NCBI RefSeq assembly: GCF_028877475.1
Contig: NZ_CP113527.1
Coordinates: forward strand, 2,225,501-2,289,500
Length of the DNA stretch: 64,000 nt
Direction: 5' to 3'
DNA from: Lysinibacillus irui
Lineage (GTDB): Bacteria; Bacillota; Bacilli; Bacillales_A; Planococcaceae
Shown: piece after piece, positions 44,457 through 53,009 of the stretch
Layout of the letters: each line of letters begins with the position of its first letter
Position numbering within the stretch: position 1 is the first letter of the stretch
The notes under the pieces: generated by a model
Databases searched by the model: none
What the model was told of the DNA's origin: nothing
The model's input: the letters and a program-made list of their open reading frames with translations, nothing else
Translations under genes and position numbers: made by a program

Positions 44457-44474
44457 TAGTACTGTACAGTACTA
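44457..44474. promoter_or_regulatory. TetR operator, copy 1 (before tetR-family gene)
   Basis: TAGTACT-GTAC-AGTACTA, a perfect 18-bp palindrome ending 3 bp before the regulator's ATG. TTGACA at 44441-44446 with TACAGT at 44465-44470 (18-bp spacing) would place the -10 inside the operator, so binding would block transcription. Confidence 0.8.
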
Positions 44475-44477
44475 ATC

Positions 44478-45062
44478 ATGACAAGGATAAAATTAATGAA
44501 TCAAAAACGTGTGATTGAAGTAGCTGCAACATTATTTTTAGAAAAAGGGTTTGCTTATACAAGCATGGATGAATTAGTTCGTGTAAGCAAAGTTTCAAAG
44601 TCTAATGTGTATTATCACTTCTCTAATAAGGAAGAATTGTTGGAAGGGGTCGTTGATTATTGGATTGAAATGTATCAATCTGCAATAGATGACTTACTAT
44701 CTCAAAACCAATTATTAGTTGAAGATCGTATCAAATTGTTTTTAAAGCAAATATCACAAGGAGTTCAGACGAGAGAATATAAGGGGAGCTGTCCATTTAT
44801 TACCCTTTATATTCAAAGTCCTACAAATGCCACACAAGTAAAAGAAAAAATAGGTCTTTTTTTTAAAGACTTACAAACGAAAGTTTCTCTATTCCTTAAA
44901 CAAGGGGTAGAGAATGGTGAATTTAGAAAGACAATAAATATTGACGAGGTTGCATCTCTTTTTATTACAAATCTTGAAGGAGCGCTATTTATTTCAGAAA
45001 CACTGGAGGATGCAACTGTAATCATGAAAACAGCAGATCATTTGTTTAACTTGCTTCGGTAA
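44478..45062 (+). CDS. TetR/AcrR-family transcriptional repressor
   Basis: A 194-residue dimeric repressor: N-terminal HTH (about 8-52, ATLFLEKGFAYTSMDELVRV, SKVSKSNVYYHFSNKEELLEGV) and an all-helical ligand domain (60-194) with a Cys in GSCPF. The ATG at 44478 lies directly after its own operator and has only a weak ribosome site, implying a near-leaderless message. The SDR/hydrolase fusion follows 57 bp later behind a second operator copy. Confidence 0.9.
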   Translation: MTRIKLMNQKRVIEVAATLFLEKGFAYTSMDELVRVSKVSKSNVYYHFSNKEELLEGVVDYWIEMYQSAIDDLLSQNQLLVEDRIKLFLKQISQGVQTREYKGSCPFITLYIQSPTNATQVKEKIGLFFKDLQTKVSLFLKQGVENGEFRKTINIDEVASLFITNLEGALFISETLEDATVIMKTADHLFNLLR

Positions 45063-45087
45063 AAGAAGCATTTTTTTTACACCAAAT

Positions 45088-45105
45088 TAGTACTACGCAG
45101 TACTA
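45088..45105. promoter_or_regulatory. TetR operator, copy 2 (before the SDR/hydrolase fusion gene)
   Basis: TAGTACT-ACGC-AGTACTA: both 7-bp arms are identical to copy 1 and only the central 4 bp differ. It sits immediately before AGGAGG of the downstream gene. Confidence 0.8.
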
Positions 45106-45119
45106 CTAGGAGGATTTTT

Positions 45120-46988
45120 ATGAGAACAGTATTTTTAACGGGTGGAACAGGATTTATTGGAAAGCAATTAGTGAATGAATTAGTCAAAGAGGATGTGAAC
45201 ATTCTTCTTTTAGTGAGGTCGAAAAGTAAAGCAACACGCATTTTTCAAGAAAGAGGCATCTTAAAAGAGGCAGTTATGCACTTTATTGAAGGTGATTTGA
45301 CGAAAATAGACTTAGGTCTAAGTGCTGAAGATAAGGAGAGGGTATTGAAAACGGATGTGATTATTCACGCAGGAGGCTCCATGGATATTCAAGCGACAAC
45401 CAAAGAGGCAACTTCTGTATTTTTGAATGGCGCCAAACACATTAGTGAATTCGCTAAAAGTATTCATCAATTGAAGGGCTTGCAGCAATTTATTCATGTT
45501 GTAGGCTATATGAGTCCCTTTGATGATAAAAATAGCAAGATTGCGATAGATGTACTCAAAGAAGGAAACAAATTTTTAAAAATAAAAAATCCATATGAGA
45601 AAACAAAATTTTTAGCAGATCTTTATATCCGTCAACAGGCATCAGCAGTAGGTTATCCGCTGTCTGTCATTAATCCGCCAACTGTGGTTGGAAGTAGTAA
45701 AACAGGGAGTACAGAGCAGATAGCAGGATTAGGTTTGCTTGTGACAAGTATGCGAAGAGGGCTCATGCCAGTGATTCCTGGAGGTAAGGGATATAGGTTG
45801 CCACTGATTTCAAACGATGAGTTTGCGAAGTTTATTGTGCAGGTTTTCAAATTGGAGCAGCCGGCTATTCAAACATATACACTTGTTGATGACAAAGAGA
45901 ACGATCCGAACATTGCTGAATTATTAAGTGTTATGTCGGAAAGTATGAATATGAGGGCACCAAAAATCTCTGTTCCAATGCCACTTATGAAAACAATAAT
46001 GAAAAGTGGAGTAAGTAAAATAACAAACATTCCTTCTGATGGACTGAATTTTATCACAAAACGAACATTTTCAAATGGTTCGATGAAAACCATGAGGGGG
46101 GAAGATTGGTTTAAGAAGATGAGTGTCATGAACTTTTTCCCTGCCGTAGTAGCTGATCTGGATTATCGATTGATGTATCAAAATGGTGAGCATCATCATT
46201 TATTTGAGCGAACATTATGCGATAACAATACCCTTTACCAATTACACGGAGAGGGTAAACCGTTTATTTTATTACATGGTTTATTAAGTGATGGAGAGGA
46301 TTTATTTCCTTTAGGGAAAGAGCTTCATGAAGAAACGGGTCGACCTGTATGGATCATGGACCTTCCAGGTTTGGGACGTTCTCCTTTTAAACGAGAAAAA
46401 AATCTTTTAAATATCTATTTGAATGTATTAAAAAAGTTATTGGAGAAAGCTACTAATGGTGCACATCTAATTGGCCATTCATTTGGTGCATATATTCTTT
46501 TGGAAGCAATAGTACAAAAGTACATAGATAAGAAGTATACAATAACTTTACTTCAGCCACCTGTTGCTAAAAAAAATGCTAAATCGATAAATCTACCTCA
46601 ATTTATAAACAAATGGACATTGAAGTTAGCAACTACTAATTTGATAGAGCGTTATTTATTAAGTAATGGATTATTTGAAAGTACGGAGAGTATCCCTGAA
46701 CATTATATTGAAAAAATAAGTAAAAGTTTTACTTCTCCTAGAATTTTAAATACAACGGTTCAGCTTAACAGTTTACTATCGAAAACCATTCAAGGTGATT
46801 TCAATGAAGTAACAAAGTATAATCTTCACATTATTTGGGGGGATTTTGACAGAGGCTATTCTGCTCCTTCGCATCTTGGTAAGGTTGATTTTGTTCCATA
46901 TGGTCATCATTTTCCTCTTAACCATCCGAGTGAAACGGCTAATTTGGTAATACAAAATAGTAGTAATAGCACAGAGAGTATGGGTTAA
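45120..46988 (+). CDS. Fusion of an extended SDR (NAD-dependent epimerase/thioester-reductase-like) and an alpha/beta hydrolase
   Basis: A 622-residue two-domain protein. Residues 1-360: extended SDR with TGGTGFIGKQL (7-17), HAGGSMDI (about 82-89), the catalytic YEKTKFLADL (Tyr/Lys, about 160-169), as in male-sterility/carboxylic-acid-reductase-type domains. Residues 375-615: alpha/beta hydrolase with LHGLL oxyanion region, GHSFGAYI (Ser454) and a terminal HHFPLNHP. No signal or TM. Pairing suggests reduction or epimerisation plus (thio)ester hydrolysis on one lipid-like substrate. AGGAGG precedes ATG 45120; controlled by the TetR next door. Confidence 0.85.
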   Translation: MRTVFLTGGTGFIGKQLVNELVKEDVNILLLVRSKSKATRIFQERGILKEAVMHFIEGDLTKIDLGLSAEDKERVLKTDVIIHAGGSMDIQATTKEATSVFLNGAKHISEFAKSIHQLKGLQQFIHVVGYMSPFDDKNSKIAIDVLKEGNKFLKIKNPYEKTKFLADLYIRQQASAVGYPLSVINPPTVVGSSKTGSTEQIAGLGLLVTSMRRGLMPVIPGGKGYRLPLISNDEFAKFIVQVFKLEQPAIQTYTLVDDKENDPNIAELLSVMSESMNMRAPKISVPMPLMKTIMKSGVSKITNIPSDGLNFITKRTFSNGSMKTMRGEDWFKKMSVMNFFPAVVADLDYRLMYQNGEHHHLFERTLCDNNTLYQLHGEGKPFILLHGLLSDGEDLFPLGKELHEETGRPVWIMDLPGLGRSPFKREKNLLNIYLNVLKKLLEKATNGAHLIGHSFGAYILLEAIVQKYIDKKYTITLLQPPVAKKNAKSINLPQFINKWTLKLATTNLIERYLLSNGLFESTESIPEHYIEKISKSFTSPRILNTTVQLNSLLSKTIQGDFNEVTKYNLHIIWGDFDRGYSAPSHLGKVDFVPYGHHFPLNHPSETANLVIQNSSNSTESMG

Positions 46989-47030
46989 ATACAAAGCGTG
47001 TAATATCTTACAGTCGAAAATGTATACACT

Positions 47031-47068
47031 TAACCAGTTGTCGAAATATATTTGACGACTGGTTATTT
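47031..47068 (+). terminator. Rho-independent terminator
   Basis: TAACCAGT-T-GTC arm pairs with GAC-G-ACTGGTTA, then TTTAG. It ends the tetR-fusion unit. Confidence 0.7.
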
Positions 47069-47454
47069 AGTATCGTTCTTCAGGATAAATTATAATGAAC
47101 TTCCATGTTTTTTATTATAAGTAGTTAATCATACATATGCCTGGTATAAGAATTAATTAAATTGAATCTGAAAGTTATAGGTAAACTCAAATGTAATCAA
47201 AATTATCCTTTTAATTAAATTTGATATTTAAATCAAGTAAGTTGAAAGAGTTGGTGTTACTGCGTTGGAAATTATATCACTAAGTATTGGCAAAGATATG
47301 CTTAAAATCACAAAGAAGAAAGTAGCTTTGATATAAAGTTTCAATTTATATTATACTTCGGGTATTTCCATCATGTATTTTAAAAAATGAGCTGTCTGTA
47401 GATTCTTGTCCATATACAAAAAGGGAATTATCGTTCACATGACTTATCCGAACC

Positions 47455-47515
<61 letters not shown>

Positions 47516-47695
47516 GAAAAGTATACTGATAATAGTGAGACAGAATCTAAAAAAATCATCACTTATTTAATAATACCCCAAAATAATTTAAGTAACCGTT
47601 TATTAAATTTAATCACTAATAAACCATCGATATTTCAATTTACTGAGTCAAATCCAGAATTTAATTGCTTTTACTTGTTCTGCTTTTCTCCTTAT

Positions 47696-47829
47696 TTAAT
47701 ATTCGCTAACCTTATCAAAATTACCTGTCGTATGTCTATCATAAAACCACCAAACTAAACACAGTTAATAATAAAAAGCCTGCAGTTATTCTTTCTGATT
47801 TTGGATAAATCTTATATTTATTTATCCAT
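47696..47829 (-). pseudogene. Frameshifted small membrane-protein gene
   Basis: AAGGAG with 9-bp spacing precedes ATG 47829, which opens M-D-K and stops. One base shifted, the sequence reads KYKIYPKSERITAGFLLLTV and FSLVV; after a second shift, WFYDRHTTGNFDKVSEY to a stop at 47696. A basic head, one TM helix and a polar tail is typical of small bacillar membrane proteins. Two indels make it a likely pseudogene. Confidence 0.55.
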
Positions 47830-48028
47830 TATTAAGCACTCCTTCAAATATTTTTGATACTACCATATTTTTTATTCAGATAAATATTTCATTTTAAAAC
47901 CATAATATAGCTCGTTCAACCGATAGTAATTTTATTCCAACCCAATAGAAAATCGTCTTCGATTGTCATATAATTATATAATTAGTTTATATTGGTTCTA
48001 TTCATTTTAAAAATTAGGAGGCAATAGC

Positions 48029-48457
48029 ATTCGAGAACAAAGAATAATTTGGGTTTCGTTAATAATCCTAGTTGTAATTTTGCTAATAATGTTGTTTACC
48101 GTAGACAGCCATTTTTTTAATGACGCTATATTTGAATTAAATCCTAGTGACATTATTGTTGTAATTACAGATACAAGAGAGCAATCGTATTATCTTGAAC
48201 CAGAGGAAACAGAACGACTTAGCTCAATATTAGGTAGTCTCGAGATGAAAAAGAAGATAATTCCTAATAGACCTGCTTTTAACGAGGATGCTGTTATTAT
48301 AGTCAGTTCAACTAATCCGGAAGAATCGTTTACAATCATGTTTGATTATGAAAGAAATATCATTGGAATTAACCAGTATCATAAGAATTTGAAACAATAT
48401 ATTTTAGAACATGATTCTGATTTATTTCTATTTGTACAGAGTTATTTAAAGGAATAA
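48029..48457 (+). CDS. Membrane-anchored hypothetical protein with an ATT start
   Basis: 142 residues. AGGAGG (48016-48021) is 7 bp before ATT 48029, which begins (M)REQRIIWVSLIILVVILLIM, a charged head and complete TM anchor; starting at TTG 48080 instead would delete most of the anchor and has no ribosome site. The exterior part has DIIVVITDTREQSYYLEPEE and EESFTIMFDYERN. Not recognised. Either the start is a rare ATT or one base has changed from ATG/TTG. Confidence 0.6.
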   Translation: MREQRIIWVSLIILVVILLIMLFTVDSHFFNDAIFELNPSDIIVVITDTREQSYYLEPEETERLSSILGSLEMKKKIIPNRPAFNEDAVIIVSSTNPEESFTIMFDYERNIIGINQYHKNLKQYILEHDSDLFLFVQSYLKE

Positions 48458-48539
48458 TAAAGGCATAGTTCCCTACCCTTTTTATGCCTTCCGAAAATGA
48501 TTTTAGAACCCAATCACTGTTGAAAGATGGGATAGCATA

Positions 48540-49160
48540 TTGAATAATACATGGAATAAGATTATTTACAAAATTGGCTCTACCTTCTACGATCAATTTT
48601 TTAATGCAGGTATGTTTTTAAAGACAAGAAAAAGGATTTTTCAAGAAGTACCTTTTCAAAGCAAACAAAAAATCTTGTATGTAGGTATTGGTACTGGTGC
48701 TGATCTAGAGTTAATCAATTATGAAAAATATGATATTACAGCAATTGATTATTCTCCTGACATGCTAGCTAAAGCAAAACGTAAATTCGAGCACTCTTCA
48801 ATTAAGTTGTTAGAAATGGATGCTCAAAAAATGACTTTTGAAGATGAATCATTTGACTATATCGTAGCGAGTTTGATTCTTTCTGTCGTTCCAGATGATA
48901 ATAAATGCATGCAAGAGATGATTCGAGTCTTGAAACAAGACGGGAGAATTTTAATTTTTGATAAGTTCGCACCTAAAAATCAAAAAATCTCATTTATAAA
49001 AAAACTAATTAGACCATTTATAAGCATCCTAGGAACCGATATTGGGCGTAGTTTTGAGGAATTGTTTAAGCAAAATGAACAAAGGCTCAAAATGATAAAG
49101 GATGACCCTGTTATGTTACGTGGCATGTACAGATATATTGAAGTAATTAAATGCAAATAA
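48540..49160 (+). CDS. Class I SAM-dependent methyltransferase (UbiE/Methyltransf_11-like)
   Basis: A 206-residue methyltransferase: motif I ILYVGIGTGADLELI (about 46-60), acidic AIDYSPDMLAKAKRK (about 69-83), motif DESFDYIVASLILSVVPDD (about 103-121) and IRVLKQDGRILIFDKF. TTG start at 48540; the spacing to GATGGGAT is loose. Substrate unknown, although the group includes quinone and phospholipid methylases. Confidence 0.8.
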   Translation: MNNTWNKIIYKIGSTFYDQFFNAGMFLKTRKRIFQEVPFQSKQKILYVGIGTGADLELINYEKYDITAIDYSPDMLAKAKRKFEHSSIKLLEMDAQKMTFEDESFDYIVASLILSVVPDDNKCMQEMIRVLKQDGRILIFDKFAPKNQKISFIKKLIRPFISILGTDIGRSFEELFKQNEQRLKMIKDDPVMLRGMYRYIEVIKCK

Positions 49161-49176
49161 CTACTTAAAGATACAA

Positions 49177-49210
49177 AAAACGTATTGAGTTATTTAACTC
49201 GATACGTTTT
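49177..49210. terminator. Bidirectional terminator
   Basis: AAAACGTATTGAGT (49177-49190) and ACTCGATACGTTTT (49197-49210) form a 14-bp stem with one G-T pair, between convergent genes. Confidence 0.8.
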
Positions 49211-49243
49211 TATGAATGAATAAAAAAAGAGAAAAATCCCTGC

Positions 49244-49969
49244 TTAAATTCTTCCTGTTTTCAGTGCTCTAGCCCAATCTAAACGACCATTTTTCTGGCT
49301 TGCGCTAATGGCTTCATTAGCATTATATGGAATATGTAATTGCTCTATTAGCCAATCGTCATTTTGTTTTGTCACTATTGCATAATTAGCAAATGGTGAG
49401 CCTGATTCCATTTTGTGATAGATCGGTAATTCATCCTCGTAAGCTGGTAATCCAACACTTCCAGGATTAATAATGATTTTATTATTTGGAAGATAAACAA
49501 CCCTTGGTATATGTGTGTGTGCACAAAAAATAAGCTTTTGTGGAATATCACTTACTAGATCCATAATCTTCTCCGGTTTTTTAAGGACTGATCCATTAGA
49601 GCTTATTTCCTCTAATAAATATATTTCATCATTTGTCGGTGTACCATGACAGAAATAGAAATTATCTGTTTGTAAATAAGTAGGTAAATTTGTGATCCAC
49701 GTTCTAAGCTCCTCCGTTAATAAATTCTGTACATATTGCACTGTCGAATTAGACGTGTCCTGTTCTAATAAAATTCGATCACAATTCCCTTTAATACTCT
49801 GAATATTTGGTTTCCTTAAAAGATTATACGTTTCCAATGGGAATAACGGGCCATACAAGCTATCTCCTAAATTATAGATAGTTGTAATTCCTCGGTTCTG
49901 AATATCTGTTAGTACAGCTTGTAAAGCATCTTTATTTCCATGGACATCAGCTATTATAGCAATTTTCAT
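49244..49969 (-). CDS. Metallophosphoesterase of the YfcE/MJ0936 type
   Basis: A 241-residue binuclear-metal phosphoesterase with all family motifs: DVHGN (residues 8-12), GDSLYGP (about 35-41), KGNCD (about 58-62), FCHGTP (about 107) and CAHTHIPR (about 149-156). The frame is open to 50050, but the motif order and GAGGTATTCGGA before ATG 49969 fix the start. It is downstream of the flavin reductase gene with a 97-bp gap and may be unrelated to the catabolic cluster. Confidence 0.85.
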   Translation of the reverse strand: MKIAIIADVHGNKDALQAVLTDIQNRGITTIYNLGDSLYGPLFPLETYNLLRKPNIQSIKGNCDRILLEQDTSNSTVQYVQNLLTEELRTWITNLPTYLQTDNFYFCHGTPTNDEIYLLEEISSNGSVLKKPEKIMDLVSDIPQKLIFCAHTHIPRVVYLPNNKIIINPGSVGLPAYEDELPIYHKMESGSPFANYAIVTKQNDDWLIEQLHIPYNANEAISASQKNGRLDWARALKTGRI

Positions 49970-50066
49970 TCCGAATACCTCTTTAGAATTGATAGTTTCA
50001 TCTATTCTACCATAAAGAATAAAACCATCGTTTAAAGAAATATCCTCCAAACGATGGTTTCTAATA

Positions 50067-50543
50067 TTATAAGCTTATTGGCTGACTAACTTTGCTATAT
50101 TTGCCTTCAAAGAACGCAAGAGGTGCCCCATCGTTCATCACAATATCCGTTACTTCCCCAATAAAGAGTGTATGATCTCCAGCTATTTGTTTGCTATGGA
50201 CATTACATACGATGCTAGCTAATGCATTTTTAATAATAGGTAGTTCATTTACCCAATCAAAATCAATCGCACGCTCTTCTTTTATTTGTCCTGCAAAATG
50301 CATCGATAGATCTTTTTGTTCCTCTGATAAAATGTTAACTGTAAATTTTCCTGTAGTATTAATTTTATCTAGCATTTTTGCTTTTTCACCAATGGATATT
50401 AAGACCAGTTTAGGGTCAAGCGAAACGGACATAAATGCATTAGCCGTCATACCGTGTGCTTCCCCATCCATAACTGTTGTAATAACTGTCACCCCAGTAG
50501 CAAATTTCCCCATTGCATTTCTAAATGTTCTATCGTCCATCAT
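50067..50543 (-). CDS. hpaC: Flavin reductase component of a two-component monooxygenase
   Basis: A 158-residue FMN-binding split-barrel flavin:NAD(P)H reductase with FRNAMGKFATGVTVITT (7-23), HGMTANAFMSVSLDPKLVLISI (30-51) and GDHTLFIGEV (about 122-131), the HpaC signature. It supplies reduced FAD to the oxygenase HpaB encoded at 55222 in the same regulon. RBS GAGGAAAT before ATGATG. The name is by pairing; the actual substrate of the system may not be 4-hydroxyphenylacetate. Confidence 0.85.
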   Translation of the reverse strand: MMDDRTFRNAMGKFATGVTVITTVMDGEAHGMTANAFMSVSLDPKLVLISIGEKAKMLDKINTTGKFTVNILSEEQKDLSMHFAGQIKEERAIDFDWVNELPIIKNALASIVCNVHSKQIAGDHTLFIGEVTDIVMNDGAPLAFFEGKYSKVSQPISL

Positions 50544-50621
50544 ATGATTTCCTCCTCAAAATTTTTCGTATTTTAACCTTCTTAAATAATTAAATATTCA
50601 GACTATTGATCGTGGATTCTG

Positions 50622-51950
50622 TTATTTAACAACTAGTTCTTTCTGTGGTAGTGATTGATCTACTAGGCTCTCCTCCATCACTGGCGTTTTGCGTAAAAAT
50701 GTTACAGAGATAAAAGAAGCAACAGAAAGGATCGCAATAAATAGAGCGAGTGGCATCCAAGAGTTATGATAAGTACTTAGCAAAACTGTAGCAATCATAG
50801 GTGCAGTTCCACCAAACAATGCGGACCCTGCTTGATAACCAAGTGTAATGCCTGTATACCCAACATTTGTAGTGAACATCTCTGTAAACATGGTGCCAAT
50901 GATACTGGCAATAGAAGACCAGAGAATTCCTAAACCTATAATGGCAGCGGCATAAGCCCAAAATGTTGATTGTGTTGATAATAAATAATAGTAAGGGAAA
51001 GAAAAGACTGCAATTCCAGCTGCTCCCATCATGAAAAGGCGCTTACGCCCCAATACATCTGATATTTTCCCCATGATTGGAATACAAAGTGTCGTCACAA
51101 TGGTTGCAGCAGTTATAATGTTTAATGCGGTAGTCCTCGAAAAGCCTATGTGCTCTGTCGCATAGGAGATAAAAAAGGTTGTGAAAAGATAGAATGGACC
51201 TACTTCCACACATTTTGCCCCCAATGAAATGAAGACGGCTTTCCAATGGTAACGTATTGTTTCAAAAAGCGGAACCTTTACCACATTACCTTTTTGCTTT
51301 TCTTCACTGAATGCTGATGTTTCTTCTATGCCACGGCGTATCCAAAAACCAGTAATTACTAGAACTGCGCTTAGTAGAAAAGGCAGTCTCCAGCCCCACG
51401 AAAGGAATTGTGCCTCTGGTAGTAAACTGACGATTGAAATAGCAGTTGTGCCAAGTAACATACCAAGAGGAATTCCCATCGCAGGAAAACTTCCATAGAA
51501 ACCTCTCTTTTGTTTTGGTGCATTTTCAACCGCTAAGAGCACAGCTCCTCCCCATTCTCCACCAACTGCAATACCTTGAAGAAGTCTTAAAAATACAAGC
51601 AGAATAGGTGCAAAAATTCCGATTGTACTATAGGTTGGGAGCAAGCCTATACATACCGTGGATATGCCCATTAATAGTAAAGAAACGACAAGGGTATTTT
51701 TCCTTCCGAACTTATCACCCATATGACTAAAAATCAGGCCGCCAAGAGGTCGAATAAAAAATGTGACACCAAAGGATGCATAAGCGAGTAACAAACTTAC
51801 ATACGGATCATGGCTTGGGAAAAACAATTTATTGAAAACAAGTGCTGCCACAGTACCATAAAGAAAGAAATCGTAAAATTCAATGGTACTGCCTACTAAA
51901 CTAGCAAATAATATTTTTCGGGAACTTGCAGTTGATTTTTCATTTCCCAT
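50622..51950 (-). CDS. MFS transporter, metabolite:H+ symporter (MHS) family
   Basis: A 442-residue 12-TM symporter with STIEFYDFFLYGTVAALVFN near residue 16, GDKFGRKN in loop 2-3, LLQGIAVGGEWGGAVLLAVE in TM4-5 and SDVLGRKR in loop 8-9. It lies between the FAD synthetase and flavin reductase genes in the GntR-operator-controlled cluster, so it is the likely importer of the cluster's substrate. Paralogue of 16430-17770 with the same layout. Confidence 0.85.
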   Translation of the reverse strand: MGNEKSTASSRKILFASLVGSTIEFYDFFLYGTVAALVFNKLFFPSHDPYVSLLLAYASFGVTFFIRPLGGLIFSHMGDKFGRKNTLVVSLLLMGISTVCIGLLPTYSTIGIFAPILLVFLRLLQGIAVGGEWGGAVLLAVENAPKQKRGFYGSFPAMGIPLGMLLGTTAISIVSLLPEAQFLSWGWRLPFLLSAVLVITGFWIRRGIEETSAFSEEKQKGNVVKVPLFETIRYHWKAVFISLGAKCVEVGPFYLFTTFFISYATEHIGFSRTTALNIITAATIVTTLCIPIMGKISDVLGRKRLFMMGAAGIAVFSFPYYYLLSTQSTFWAYAAAIIGLGILWSSIASIIGTMFTEMFTTNVGYTGITLGYQAGSALFGGTAPMIATVLLSTYHNSWMPLALFIAILSVASFISVTFLRKTPVMEESLVDQSLPQKELVVK

Positions 51951-52003
51951 TCATCACATTCCTCCAACTATTTGATTTTTTAATACCATTTTGTAGTTAA
52001 ACT

Positions 52004-52870
52004 TTAATTCCAAATAGGGATACTATCCATATAAGCGACCTTGTTAAAAAATTTTACAGTCATTTCTTGATGATTTCCCTCTTTTAGCCTATCTAGTTTA
52101 TTACTATTCAGTTCTACCCTGGAATCATTGGAGCCACTATGTTTTAAAAAGCCTTGAATGGTTCTATCTCCATAAGCTATTTCAACTTTATACAAGCCTG
52201 GTTTTGGCATCACATATTTCTCTTGAATATGAAACTCCATACTATTCAACTGCTGATAGATAAACAGATCTTTTGGGTAATGGGAGCTTCCCTTTATTTC
52301 ATAATGCTTTCCTAAGTAATAGGGAACTAAGTGAACATCACCTTCACTTATTAATTCTCTAATCAACGTTGAGCTTATCTTGTTATCATTCGTAATTCTT
52401 TTGGGGATGACCGTTACATCAAAGGGATTGGATAAACTAGCCTTTCGTAAATAATCTACATTTCCTTGCGCTTTATAACCAAAGGTAAAGTCAAAACCCG
52501 CGACAACATGTGTAGCATGGAGATTGATTATATATTGATTAATAAATTCACTTGCAGGAAGTGAAGCGAAAAGCAATGTGAATTCCATTACCAAAACTCT
52601 ATCAACACCGAATTGAGACATTTCTTCAAGTTTAGAAGATAACGGGGTAATATATTTTCTATCTGTTTCACATTTAATAATTTCACTAGGATGAGGATGA
52701 AAAGTCATTACTGACAATTTTAACTTTTTTTTATTAGCTACTTTCTTTGCTTGCTGTAATAAATATTGGTGACCTAAATGAACGCCATCGAAAAAACCTA
52801 AAGCCATCACATGTGGTTCTTGAATGGCAACATGCCCGTTCAATGGGTGTGTTAAATACAAAACTTCCAC
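52004..52870 (-). CDS. FAD synthetase (RibF-family), with degenerate riboflavin-kinase part
   Basis: A 288-residue adenylyltransferase that makes FAD from FMN. The N-terminal nucleotidyltransferase has GFFDGVHLGHQYLL (25-38), FHPHP and the ISSTLIRELI loop (about 163-172). The C-terminal 110 residues correspond to the riboflavin kinase domain position but lack its GxPTAN signature, so kinase activity is doubtful. A housekeeping RibF must exist elsewhere; this copy sits in a flavin-monooxygenase regulon with the GntR operator 30 bp upstream. GTG start with GGAAGGTG. Confidence 0.85.
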   Translation of the reverse strand: MEVLYLTHPLNGHVAIQEPHVMALGFFDGVHLGHQYLLQQAKKVANKKKLKLSVMTFHPHPSEIIKCETDRKYITPLSSKLEEMSQFGVDRVLVMEFTLLFASLPASEFINQYIINLHATHVVAGFDFTFGYKAQGNVDYLRKASLSNPFDVTVIPKRITNDNKISSTLIRELISEGDVHLVPYYLGKHYEIKGSSHYPKDLFIYQQLNSMEFHIQEKYVMPKPGLYKVEIAYGDRTIQGFLKHSGSNDSRVELNSNKLDRLKEGNHQEMTVKFFNKVAYMDSIPIWN

Positions 52871-52899
52871 TTTGCTTCACCTTCCTTACAAGTTATATA

Positions 52900-52925
52900 A
52901 ATGTATACTGTACTGTGTATACATT
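52900..52925. promoter_or_regulatory. GntR operator copy (a), before the FAD synthetase gene
   Basis: AATGTATAC-N8-GTATACATT, perfect 9-bp inverted arms with spacer TGTACTGT on the plus strand. It overlaps the expected promoter of the FAD synthetase-MFS-flavin reductase unit. Confidence 0.8.
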
Positions 52926-53009
52926 AAAGGACAATAAAAAGTGTAGGTGTTGACCAGAGGCATTTTAGATGAGATTCTTCACCCCATCTAATTAGCTTCT
53001 CTTCTATGC

